From positions 3,348,001 through 3,412,000 of the forward strand of contig OY762280.1 in assembly GCA_963665525.1 (NCBI GenBank): a stretch of 64,000 nt of DNA, read 5' to 3'. The position numbers and the translations under genes were made by a program. The notes below the pieces were generated by a model. That model had not been told where the DNA came from, ran no database searches, and was given only the letters and a program-made list of their open reading frames with translations. Of this stretch, positions 1-7,199 are shown in pieces; the first letter of the stretch is position 1, and the number at the start of each line of letters is the position of its first letter. The DNA comes from UBA12077 sp963665525 (GTDB lineage: Bacteria > Bacteroidota > Bacteroidia > Bacteroidales > UBA12077).

Positions 1-324
1 TGTATGGCATTATTCCCTGATCATAAAATCCCTTATAATAATACTTTAATATCAGTTATTTCAGCTTATTATCATGCAGGAGCAACAAAAACAGCGAACG
101 ATTTAGTTGAAAAACTCACAAATAAAATGTATATTGAACTGGCTTATTATTTTAGTCTGGAACCAAAATTCAGAACAGGAACTAAGAGTATTTCCAATGA
201 GCAACAACTTGATTTATACATTCTACAAGAACTGTATAGAATCACAACTGATCATAATCAAATTGATATTGCAAAAAGTATTGAAATGAAATTTATGCAA
301 TACATGCAGCTTTATAACAGTTAA
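1..324 (+). CDS. C-terminal end of a probable DUF2723-family membrane protein (truncated by window edge)
   Basis: The reading frame is open to the left edge, so this is the last ~107 codons of a longer gene. The visible part is soluble and helical. Its pattern (a lysine-containing 'IPYNN' start, then 'YYHAGATKTAN', then 'LAYYFSL', then a long helix ending near 'QYMQLY') resembles the C-terminal tail of the large DUF2723 proteins of Bacteroidota, which are polytopic membrane proteins resembling glycosyltransferases. That assignment is from memory of the family and cannot be confirmed without the missing N-terminal part. A deacetylase gene follows after 6 bases on the same strand, so the two are probably cotranscribed. 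Confidence 0.6.
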   Translation, partial: CMALFPDHKIPYNNTLISVISAYYHAGATKTANDLVEKLTNKMYIELAYYFSLEPKFRTGTKSISNEQQLDLYILQELYRITTDHNQIDIAKSIEMKFMQYMQLYNS

Positions 325-330
325 TTTACA

Positions 331-945
331 ATGGGTAAAAAAGAGCACATTGCAGCCAAAGTTTTTAGAGACTTAACCTGGCATTTTACAGGTAAAGACA
401 ATGAGCTCTTTTTAACTTTTGATGATGGACCAACACCAGAAGTTACTCCCTGGGTTCTGTCTATACTTAAAGAGTACAATGCCAAAGCAACTTTCTTTTG
501 TGTGGGTAAAAATGTTGAAGAATATCCCGACTTATACCAACAGATTTTGAATGATGGACACTCTGTTGGTAATCACAGTTATTCGCATTTAAAGGGATGG
601 CGTACTAGTAATAAAGGTTATGTAGACAGTGCAAAAAAAGCCGGTCAAATCATTCAATCGAATCTTTTTAGGCCTCCTTATGGTCAAATACGTCCTAAGC
701 AGATATCCGTTTTAAAACAATATTTTAAAATCATCATGTGGGATGTTATGTCAAAAGATTATAGCAAAAAAGTAGATGAAGAAACCTGCTTAAATAATGT
801 TCTGGATTATGCAGAATCAGGATCGATTATTGTTTTTCATGATACATTAAAAGCAGAAAAAAATCTTAGATACGCACTACCTAAAGTTTTAGAACATTAT
901 TCTCAAAATCACTACAATTTTAATTCTATTGAGTTCTCATCTTAA
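331..945 (+). CDS. Polysaccharide deacetylase (NodB domain) family protein
   Basis: A 204-residue protein that is essentially one NodB homology domain (carbohydrate esterase family 4 fold), a metal-dependent enzyme that removes N- or O-acetyl groups from glycans. Visible motifs are the catalytic/metal Asp pair in TFDDGP (D31, D32), the metal-binding histidines in NHSYSH (H82, H86), and the RPPYG active-site loop (114-118). No signal peptide is evident, so a cytoplasmic or inner-membrane-associated role is likely. It starts 6 bases after the upstream gene. Its last 4 bases overlap the end of the convergent nucleotidyltransferase gene, so no terminator fits between them. The actual substrate is unknown. 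Confidence 0.85.
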   Translation: MGKKEHIAAKVFRDLTWHFTGKDNELFLTFDDGPTPEVTPWVLSILKEYNAKATFFCVGKNVEEYPDLYQQILNDGHSVGNHSYSHLKGWRTSNKGYVDSAKKAGQIIQSNLFRPPYGQIRPKQISVLKQYFKIIMWDVMSKDYSKKVDEETCLNNVLDYAESGSIIVFHDTLKAEKNLRYALPKVLEHYSQNHYNFNSIEFSS

Positions 946-2111
946 TTTTTCTTGCGAAAAGTAAATTTGTAAATTAATAAAAAAGGCCTAAGGATATAGT
1001 ACAAGAAAAACATTCTGTTTGGTAATTTTAAAATCTCCCAATCACTTAAGTGAGTTCTTAATCGATAGATTAATTCAAAATAATATCGTAAATCTGATTT
1101 TAGTCGAAGGCGATAAAATACAAATTTAATCTTTCCAAAAACTCCTTTCCTACCCAAATCAGTAGTAGCAATAGCATGAAGAGGAGTAGACAGTAAATAC
1201 TTATTGGGCTGAAGATCTAAACCGGGAAAAGAAGCTTCATATACTATACTCGCTAAAAAACATGCCTGTGCAAAACATTTTTGAAGTTTCAATTTTTTTG
1301 CTAATTCAAATGCCTTTTTAATATCATTGTCACTTGATTTTTGTAATAAAACAGAAAAATCTTTGAGCCAAAATAACCTGTACCATTGATGAATGGAACC
1401 ATGTGCAGCCTGATAAACCAAATTATCAACATTCGAAATATATGGCAATTCAAATTTTGAGACTGGCAAGTTTCTTTGCTGAGATAGAATGTCATCTGTT
1501 TCTTTCCCAAAATACGATTTCGGATTACTTAATTTCCAGTGCAGCTCAATATCAATATTTTGTTGAGGATGCTTAAAATGATAATGATGGCTTAATTTAT
1601 AATTGATTTTCTTCTGCTTCTCTGTAAATTCAATATGTGGGTATATACAATCAAAATCTAAGTCTTCGATAATTTTTTTGGCTTGTTCCACATCTTTTTG
1701 CTGAACAAGAATATCGATATCACCAAAGTTTCTATATCCAATATCCTGATATAACTCCAACGAAAGTAAAGGCCCTTTAAAAAAACAATGAGAGATATTT
1801 TGTTCCTGGAACTTCTCAAAAATTCGAATGGCATGTATGGCATAACTAAGAGATTCCCTTGATTTTTCAATTCTTGTCTTCATGAGTTTCTCATAAACAG
1901 ATATAGGCAAATGTTCAGCTAAATATTCTGAATGTCTTAATACATGTGAACTTAACCTGTGTTTTCGAACCAATCGTAAAAACTCTTTCCAATTAATATT
2001 GTCTAAGTTTGTTAATTGATTGTTGCCATCTATTTTATCCTTCGAAAGAAAAATGATCAATTTTAACTCATCTGGAAAATGCAGGTCTATATACTTCTTT
2101 AATTTATTCAT
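942..2111 (-). CDS. Nucleotidyltransferase family protein of the lasso-peptide cluster (NTP_transf_5-like)
   Basis: A 389-residue protein with a minimal nucleotidyltransferase core. K112-G113 ('FFKGPLL') is followed by a helix and the motif RNFGDIDIL with R127 and metal-binding D131/D133, as in the uncharacterised NTP_transf_5 family (PF14907). Homologues sit in lasso-peptide clusters of the paeninodin type, but their reaction is not established. The start codon overlaps the stop of the asparagine-synthetase-like gene by 4 bases, so the two are translationally coupled and form the minus-strand arm of the cluster. A role in modifying the peptide is inferred from context only. The rest of the protein is helical with no other domain I recognise. 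Confidence 0.8.
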   Translation of the reverse strand: MNKLKKYIDLHFPDELKLIIFLSKDKIDGNNQLTNLDNINWKEFLRLVRKHRLSSHVLRHSEYLAEHLPISVYEKLMKTRIEKSRESLSYAIHAIRIFEKFQEQNISHCFFKGPLLSLELYQDIGYRNFGDIDILVQQKDVEQAKKIIEDLDFDCIYPHIEFTEKQKKINYKLSHHYHFKHPQQNIDIELHWKLSNPKSYFGKETDDILSQQRNLPVSKFELPYISNVDNLVYQAAHGSIHQWYRLFWLKDFSVLLQKSSDNDIKKAFELAKKLKLQKCFAQACFLASIVYEASFPGLDLQPNKYLLSTPLHAIATTDLGRKGVFGKIKFVFYRLRLKSDLRYYFELIYRLRTHLSDWEILKLPNRMFFLYYILRPFLLIYKFTFRKKN

Positions 2112-3973
2112 TTAAACAACTTTGGATTGTTCTCAATAAAAATGATCAGTTTCAAATAATTATAAAATGCTGCAGGATTAATAAATCTTTGAGGCTTTTC
2201 AGATCTTAAACATAGTTTCTGAAACCATACTTCATACTTCTCAAGATCTATATACTGCTTAACAGATTCATTTGTTTTAGCTTTCTCAATCAAATTTAAT
2301 ATCTTTTGTTTATCATTCAATGTGCGCATAAAAACTGTTGGAATGGTAGCTCCTGTTTTGTCGTTTCTCCATTGAATTTTTTCAGGAAGTACTCCATCCA
2401 TGGCTTTGCGAACAATATAACGATCAATACCATCTCGAGCTTTTAACCTTGCAGGTACGGCCAAATAATATTCAATCAGTCTGATATCAAATAGCGGATA
2501 ACGATATTCAACACCATATTTTCGGGCAATTAAGCCACTGTATTCTAATCGCTGAGCTACATGAGGATGTGTTATCCTTTCAATGTTTCGTTCTTGTAAA
2601 TTTGTTCCTTCTTTTTGATGATATTGAAAGTAGTTTTCTTCAATTTTTAACTGCTCATAAAATGTTTTATTGATAGCCAGATTTTCGGTCTTATGCTCCC
2701 ACCATAATTTCTCCTTTCTAAATAAATGATATGCTTTTACTAAAAACGGAAACTTCTCTTTTAAATAAAACTTGTAAAACTGATATTTCTTCTTTTGATT
2801 TTTTAAATCCTCCTTCAATTCTTTCCATCGACCTCCTGCTGCTAATTCCTTTAAATATCCTGATGATTTTGATGTAACCACCTCATCGCCACCAAAACCG
2901 GAAAGCAAAACGGAAACATCTTCGTTCATGGCTGCCATGTATAAATGGTCTGAGAAAACACCAAAGTTCTGCTGCATGAGAACTTTATGATCTTTTACGT
3001 TTTGTTTTAAGGTATCCAACAAAGAAATCTTTTCAGAAGTAACAAAGTGTTTATTTGTAATCTTACAGAAATCTGTGACAGTATGAATGAAATCTCTTTC
3101 ATCCTGAAAAGGATGAATTTTACCTAATAAATGATCAGGCATGGTATGTGAAAAAGTTTTCACCTTCGAAAACTGATTGGCAATAGCTGTAACACTCGAA
3201 GAATCCAACCCTCCACTTAATTCGCAACCCACAAAAGACAAATCTTCTACCCTGCTTTTTACCGCTTCGAATAATTTTGATTTAAATTCCTCGATAATTT
3301 CCTGATGACTTTTTTGGATCTCTTTTTGAGCGGATAGCTGCCAATATTGCTTAACTTCAATTTCACCACTTTTGATAAATAAATAATGTGCAGGAGGAAG
3401 TTTCTTTATCTCGTGGTAAGTCGATCGTGACTGTTCTGATTTTATTATTGAGATGGAATCTGCAATAAATCGTTCATCGATACTAAAATTCATATCTTTT
3501 TGGGAAAGAATCGCTGAACTATCTGAAGAAAAAACAATCTGATCATCCTGAAAGTAATAATTAAACGGTTTTACTCCTAAATGATCTCTTGCACAAAACA
3601 ATTCTTCTTTTTTAACATCCCAGATAGCGAAGGCAAAATCACCTATTAAATGCTGAACACAATCTTTTCCCCACTTCTTATAGGCTTCTAGTAGAATGGT
3701 ATCATCACTTAAAGAATCATTATTGATATCCAGCTTTTTTCTTAATTCTTCTCTGTTATATATGGCTGAATCTGAAAGGATTTTTAAATCCTGATCCTGA
3801 AATTTATATTGATCAAAAAGTTTAAATCGAATAAATCCAAGAGCCCATGAATCTTTTATCAAAACTTCTTGCTGAATAGGAACTAAAGGATTCAATGCAT
3901 CTAAACTTTTATGAAATAAATCCTGATTAATTGATTGTTCTGTAAAATATATCCTTCCAAAAAATGACTTCAT
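2108..3973 (-). CDS. Lasso-peptide macrolactam synthetase (asparagine-synthetase-like, C protein)
   Basis: A 621-residue homologue of class B asparagine synthetase. The N-terminal glutaminase-like domain (~1-215) lacks the catalytic Cys2: the protein starts MKSFFG. It therefore should not hydrolyse glutamine. The C-terminal ATP-pyrophosphatase domain is intact, with the PP-loop SGGLDSSS at 253-260 and a later SGFGGDE motif. This combination is the hallmark of lasso cyclases (McjC type), which adenylate an Asp/Glu side chain of the core peptide and close the ring on its N-terminal amine. It is divergent from the kinase/sulfotransferase arm and coupled to the downstream nucleotidyltransferase. 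True asparagine biosynthesis is the alternative, but the missing Cys and the neighbours argue against it. Confidence 0.85.
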   Translation of the reverse strand: MKSFFGRIYFTEQSINQDLFHKSLDALNPLVPIQQEVLIKDSWALGFIRFKLFDQYKFQDQDLKILSDSAIYNREELRKKLDINNDSLSDDTILLEAYKKWGKDCVQHLIGDFAFAIWDVKKEELFCARDHLGVKPFNYYFQDDQIVFSSDSSAILSQKDMNFSIDERFIADSISIIKSEQSRSTYHEIKKLPPAHYLFIKSGEIEVKQYWQLSAQKEIQKSHQEIIEEFKSKLFEAVKSRVEDLSFVGCELSGGLDSSSVTAIANQFSKVKTFSHTMPDHLLGKIHPFQDERDFIHTVTDFCKITNKHFVTSEKISLLDTLKQNVKDHKVLMQQNFGVFSDHLYMAAMNEDVSVLLSGFGGDEVVTSKSSGYLKELAAGGRWKELKEDLKNQKKKYQFYKFYLKEKFPFLVKAYHLFRKEKLWWEHKTENLAINKTFYEQLKIEENYFQYHQKEGTNLQERNIERITHPHVAQRLEYSGLIARKYGVEYRYPLFDIRLIEYYLAVPARLKARDGIDRYIVRKAMDGVLPEKIQWRNDKTGATIPTVFMRTLNDKQKILNLIEKAKTNESVKQYIDLEKYEVWFQKLCLRSEKPQRFINPAAFYNYLKLIIFIENNPKLFK

Positions 3974-4087
3974 TCGTAAGCAGTTTTAACAAACGTACAT
4001 AATGTTTTTTATGAAAACAATACACAGGCTTCATAAAAAATGTTATGGGAGTTCCCTATTATGACTTTTATTTTTGTAAATTTTCAC

Positions 4088-4095
4088 CAAAAATA
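4088..4095 (-). promoter_or_regulatory. Candidate -7 promoter element for the lasso cyclase arm
   Basis: On the minus strand this reads TATTTTTG, an exact match to the Bacteroidota -7 consensus TAnnTTTG. A TTTG lies at 4123-4120 as a possible -33 element, with a rather long 24-base spacing. It would give a 5' leader of about 110 bases before the cyclase start. The evidence is sequence only. Confidence 0.35.
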
Positions 4096-4184
4096 AACGT
4101 TTTATAGAGGAACGATAAGCAAATACTATGCATTATTCTATTATCAAACTCATGGATATTTCTCAGTTTTATGGTATTTTCACT

Positions 4185-4192
4185 TAACTTTG
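4185..4192 (+). promoter_or_regulatory. Candidate -7 promoter element for the kinase/sulfotransferase arm
   Basis: TAACTTTG matches the Bacteroidota -7 consensus TAnnTTTG. It ends 1 base before the ATG at 4194. Transcription would start at or after that ATG, which argues that translation begins at the next in-frame ATG (4209). No clear -33 element is seen. Confidence 0.45.
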
Positions 4193-4208
4193 TATGAACA
4201 GGATTAAA

Positions 4209-5105
4209 ATGAGTAAAACTTTTAAGTATATAGCCTTTGGAATCATCTTTGATTCGGACATTGAAATTCCCGAATTGCTACCTTCTGATAAAAAATCTGA
4301 TGTGCAAATTAAATTAGGAAAAACTCCTGAGAAATTAACCAGCATACGTAATCAGGGAGTTAAATTTCAGGCAACAAACAACGAATTTCTTCTTGAAGTG
4401 GATCATATTGCCAGGTATTATGTACACCATGGTAATGAAATCATAATTGAACTTTTAAAAGATAAAGCCGATAGAGAAGTTATCTTGTTCTTATTAGGAT
4501 CTGCATTCGGAGCACTTTTTATTCAAAGAGGATTATTACCTATCCATGGAAGCACCGTAAAGTTTGGTCATTCGGCTACTACATTTACAGGAATTAGTGG
4601 AGCCGGCAAATCATCTATAGCAGGATATTTTGCACAACAAGGTTTTCAAATTTTAGCTGATGATATCAGCCTTGTTAATGATGATTTAAAAGTTGTTCCC
4701 GGATTTCCCAGTATTAAACTATGGAACGATGTGTTGAATAAATTGGAAATCAATACCGACTCATTAACCAAAATTCGTCCTGATATCAAAAAATACAAAT
4801 TGCCTTCACACGAAAGTTACTTTGAAAATCCACTTCCACTGGAAAATATCGTCATTTTAAACTCTAAAAATTCTCCCGGATTTGAACTGGAAAAAATCCA
4901 GGGACTAAAAAAGTTCAATGCAGTTAAAAATAATACCTACAGGTATCGTTTTATCCAGGGACTTAATCAACAACAAAATCATTTCCAGATTTTAAATAAA
5001 CTCCTCCCAGAGATTAATGTTTATAGACTTTCAAGACCACAATCTCCATTGCAATTAGAAGAATTAGGTGAGTTTGTAATAAAAGAACTTCAATTAGATG
5101 TGTAA
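4209..5105 (+). CDS. HPr-kinase-like protein, putative lasso-peptide kinase (PadeK-like)
   Basis: A ~298-residue protein of the HPr kinase/phosphorylase fold. Numbering from the upstream ATG at 4194, the P-loop is GISGAGKSS at 133-141, preceded by the IHGS motif (H119) and followed by the acidic pair ADD (D156, D157). In paeninodin-type lasso clusters a homologue phosphorylates the C-terminal serine of the precursor, and the precursor in this window ends in Ser49. No HPr or PTS gene is nearby, so a catabolite-control role is unlikely. I place the start at 4209 (MSKTF) because the -7 element abuts the ATG at 4194; starting at 4194 would add five residues. Its end overlaps the sulfotransferase gene by 8 bases. 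Confidence 0.85.
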   Translation: MSKTFKYIAFGIIFDSDIEIPELLPSDKKSDVQIKLGKTPEKLTSIRNQGVKFQATNNEFLLEVDHIARYYVHHGNEIIIELLKDKADREVILFLLGSAFGALFIQRGLLPIHGSTVKFGHSATTFTGISGAGKSSIAGYFAQQGFQILADDISLVNDDLKVVPGFPSIKLWNDVLNKLEINTDSLTKIRPDIKKYKLPSHESYFENPLPLENIVILNSKNSPGFELEKIQGLKKFNAVKNNTYRYRFIQGLNQQQNHFQILNKLLPEINVYRLSRPQSPLQLEELGEFVIKELQLDV

Positions 5106-5964
5106 AAAAAATGTCATATGGCTGGCTAGTTATCCAAAATCGGGAAATACCTGGTTTCGGGTGTTTTTAACAAACTTATTCAGTGAATCGAATGAGCCTG
5201 CACACATCAATGATTTAAAAGAAACATCCATATCCAGTTCGCGAAAAATATTTGATGAATATACAGGATTAACTTCTTCCGAATTAACATTCGAAGAGAT
5301 TGATAACTTACGCCCTGATGTTTACCGAATGCAATCAAAAGAGTCGGATGAATTACTGTTTAAAAAAGTACACGATCAATATTATTGCTTAGCCAATGGC
5401 CAAGCCTTATTTCCTTCGGATATCTCCAAAGGAGTGATCTATTTTATAAGAAATCCTTTAGATGTATTGGTGTCCTTTGCTTTTCATAGCTCGAAAACTG
5501 TTGAAAACATGATGAAAAGTTTCAATAATCATGATTTTGCTTTCTGTAAAACACCCGACAAATTACAAAATCAGTTGCGACAGATTATCGGTTCGTGGTC
5601 CGATCATGTAAAAAGCTGGACAGGACAAACCGAAATTCCTGTACACGTCATGCGCTATGAAGATATGATACATCATACTCATGAAACATTTTCAAAGGCT
5701 GTCAGGTTTCTGGAAATTAATAAAACAAACAAAGAGATAAATGAAGCAATTCAAAAAAGTGATTTTTCTGTTCTAAGCAAACAAGAACAAGAATCCGGGT
5801 TTAAAGAAAAAATGATTAAATCAACATCATTTTTTAGAAAAGGTAAAATTGGAGACTGGAGAAATCATCTAAATGATGAGATGATGAAAGAAATAATTGA
5901 AAAACATCAAGAAGTGATGGTCAGTTTTGGATATCTCGATAAAAATAATCGGCCTAGCTTTTAG
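5098..5964 (+). CDS. Sulfotransferase domain protein, putative lasso-peptide tailoring enzyme
   Basis: A 288-residue PAPS-dependent sulfotransferase. The 5'-phosphosulfate loop is clear near the N-terminus (YPKSGNTW, residues 12-19). The 3'-phosphate-binding segment follows in the middle (IRNPLDVLVSF), and the C-terminal region has the basic RKGKIGDWRNH stretch typical of the family. It would move a sulfate from PAPS to a hydroxyl or amine. It overlaps the kinase gene by 8 bases and precedes the B1 and B2 genes, so the precursor peptide is the most economical substrate (Tyr47, Ser45, Thr46 or the C-terminal Ser). A small molecule or glycan substrate cannot be excluded. Confidence 0.82.
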   Translation: MCKKNVIWLASYPKSGNTWFRVFLTNLFSESNEPAHINDLKETSISSSRKIFDEYTGLTSSELTFEEIDNLRPDVYRMQSKESDELLFKKVHDQYYCLANGQALFPSDISKGVIYFIRNPLDVLVSFAFHSSKTVENMMKSFNNHDFAFCKTPDKLQNQLRQIIGSWSDHVKSWTGQTEIPVHVMRYEDMIHHTHETFSKAVRFLEINKTNKEINEAIQKSDFSVLSKQEQESGFKEKMIKSTSFFRKGKIGDWRNHLNDEMMKEIIEKHQEVMVSFGYLDKNNRPSF

Positions 5965-6007
5965 TAAAAAATAAAATAAGAATGCTTTGTATAACTTTGA
6001 AAGTTGT

Positions 6008-6036
6008 TCATCCTTTAACAAGCTAAGGATGACAAC
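6008..6036. repeat. Degenerate REP-like intergenic repeat (CAAGCT-AGGATGAC type)
   Basis: A palindrome of the form TCATCCTT-TAACAAGCTA-AGGATGAC. It is a degenerate copy of the element found nearly intact at 43424-43492 in this window. It lies in the 322-base gap between the sulfotransferase and B1 genes. That gap otherwise contains the repeat at 6138-6231 and no coding sequence I can support. Confidence 0.5.
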
Positions 6037-6137
6037 TTAGCACTAAAAATATTATTATTCTGTGCCCATCGAAAGATATCGAAGTAATACATAAAAAATA
6101 CTTTTATATGACTATCATATTTTTGTCCTAAATAAAA

Positions 6138-6231
6138 CCGCACGCAAAGTGCGCTAAGGTTAATCAAAAAAACGCAAAGCCTTTAATATTCTTTGCGACT
6201 TTTGCGAATGATTTTGGGGTCTTTGCGTGAA
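6138..6231. repeat. Intergenic GCAAAG/CTTTGC inverted-repeat element
   Basis: The region alternates CGCAAAG words on the left with CTTTGCG words on the right (for example ACGCAAAGCC facing TCTTTGCGT), so the RNA can fold back on itself. Similar 'GCAAAG' palindromic repeats are scattered in Bacteroidota genomes. It sits between the sulfotransferase and the B1 gene, so a transcript from the kinase arm would carry it as a large hairpin that could attenuate or stabilise the mRNA. Confidence 0.55.
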
Positions 6232-6286
6232 AGAATGAAATAGAAATTAAATCCGACAGTCATTTACTTTTATTTAGAAGGATAAA

Positions 6287-6586
6287 ATGAAAATAACAAA
6301 ACAAATGAAAATAACAAAAGAAACAATTATCCAGCGAAAAAATGAGATCCTTACCAGCGATTTAGATGGTGAAAAAGTCATGATGAGTATTCAACGTGGC
6401 GAATATTATGGATTAGGAAAAACAGGTACATTTATTTGGGATCATATTGATGAACCTATTAAAATAAGTGATTTAATCCATTTAATTTGCTCTAAATATG
6501 ATGTCGATAAAGATCATTGTTTCAAAGACATTCTACCTTTTATCAATGATCTCATTGAAAAAGAGCTCATTATTGCAACTATTTAG
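6287..6586 (+). CDS. Lasso-peptide B1 protein (PqqD-like RiPP recognition element)
   Basis: A 99-residue PqqD-fold protein: an N-terminal beta hairpin region ('DLDGEKVMMSIQRGEYYGLGKTGTFIW' split as GEKVMMSI, then YYGLGKTG) followed by helices with the 'I..LI..ICSKYDVD' pattern. In split lasso systems B1 binds the leader peptide through a conserved aromatic-x2-Pro-x-Leu motif and delivers it to B2 and C. The start at 6287 has an AGAAGGA ribosome-binding-like sequence 5-6 bases upstream. The first 15 bases of the gene are repeated at 6305, so a second start (MKITKE) is possible. It lies 33 bases before the B2 gene. Confidence 0.87.
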   Translation: MKITKQMKITKETIIQRKNEILTSDLDGEKVMMSIQRGEYYGLGKTGTFIWDHIDEPIKISDLIHLICSKYDVDKDHCFKDILPFINDLIEKELIIATI

Positions 6587-6619
6587 AATCTAATTCGTTT
6601 AAAATGATGAACATCCATT

Positions 6620-7057
6620 ATGTTCAAATTGTTAAAGAAATATTATCATTTAAATAGAGCAGAACGTAAATTATTGAATCAACTTTTGGTTTGGCTCATC
6701 ATTGGACTTTTTCTGGCCAGGTTTGTTCCTTTAAAATGGTTCGATTATATGCTGGGCGAATACAGAAAAGAAAGTCTTACGGATGCTAGTAAAGATCAAA
6801 TGATCCTGATTTTAAAAGTTAAAAGAAAACTAAAAAAAATCAAGAAACGAGTCCCCTGGAAAGTTAAATGTTTTGAAGAAGCCATTGCAGCTAAAAGAGT
6901 TTTAGAAAAATATCAGGTTAAAACAAGTATTTACCTGGGAGTTAAGAAAGAAAAAGAAAATAAACTTATTGCTCACTCATGGTTGAAAGCAGGTGGAATT
7001 TTTATTACAGGCAAAAATGGACATGAACATTATGCAGTAGTAGGATTCTACTCTTAA
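6620..7057 (+). CDS. Lasso-peptide B2 protein (transglutaminase-like leader protease)
   Basis: A 145-residue protein of the stand-alone lasso B2 family (Transglut_core3 fold), which cuts the leader from the precursor before or during cyclisation. The catalytic Cys is in VPWKVKCFEEA (C84) and the His in LIAHSWLKAG (H119). The third member of the usual Cys-His-Asp triad is not obvious: no Asp lies at the McjB-like spacing after the His. Residues 21-38 are hydrophobic and may associate with the membrane. The gene follows B1 by 33 bases and precedes the precursor gene by 142 bases. Confidence 0.88.
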   Translation: MFKLLKKYYHLNRAERKLLNQLLVWLIIGLFLARFVPLKWFDYMLGEYRKESLTDASKDQMILILKVKRKLKKIKKRVPWKVKCFEEAIAAKRVLEKYQVKTSIYLGVKKEKENKLIAHSWLKAGGIFITGKNGHEHYAVVGFYS

Positions 7058-7155
7058 TTTAGAATAATTGATAAACGAAAAAGGCACATTGGTCATTTTA
7101 TAGCTTAAAAACTTGTAGAATCGGCAAAACCACAATAAATTTACTGGTATATTAC

Positions 7156-7163
7156 TATATTTG
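7156..7163 (+). promoter_or_regulatory. Candidate -7 promoter element of the lasso precursor gene
   Basis: TATATTTG matches the Bacteroidota -7 consensus TAnnTTTG. It lies 36 bases before the precursor start codon and would give a 5' leader of about 30 bases. A separate promoter for the precursor fits the need for much more peptide than enzyme. No convincing -33 element was found. Confidence 0.5.
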
Positions 7164-7199
7164 CATCATTTTTGAATAGATAAAATAAATTGTGTTGAC

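Noticed and set aside
2108..3973. Housekeeping asparagine synthetase B
   Set aside because: The glutaminase Cys at position 2 is missing and the gene lies with B1, B2 and kinase genes, which fits a lasso cyclase.
4194..5105. HPr kinase/phosphorylase of carbon catabolite control
   Set aside because: No HPr or PTS gene is near, and the gene overlaps a sulfotransferase in a lasso cluster with a precursor ending in Ser.
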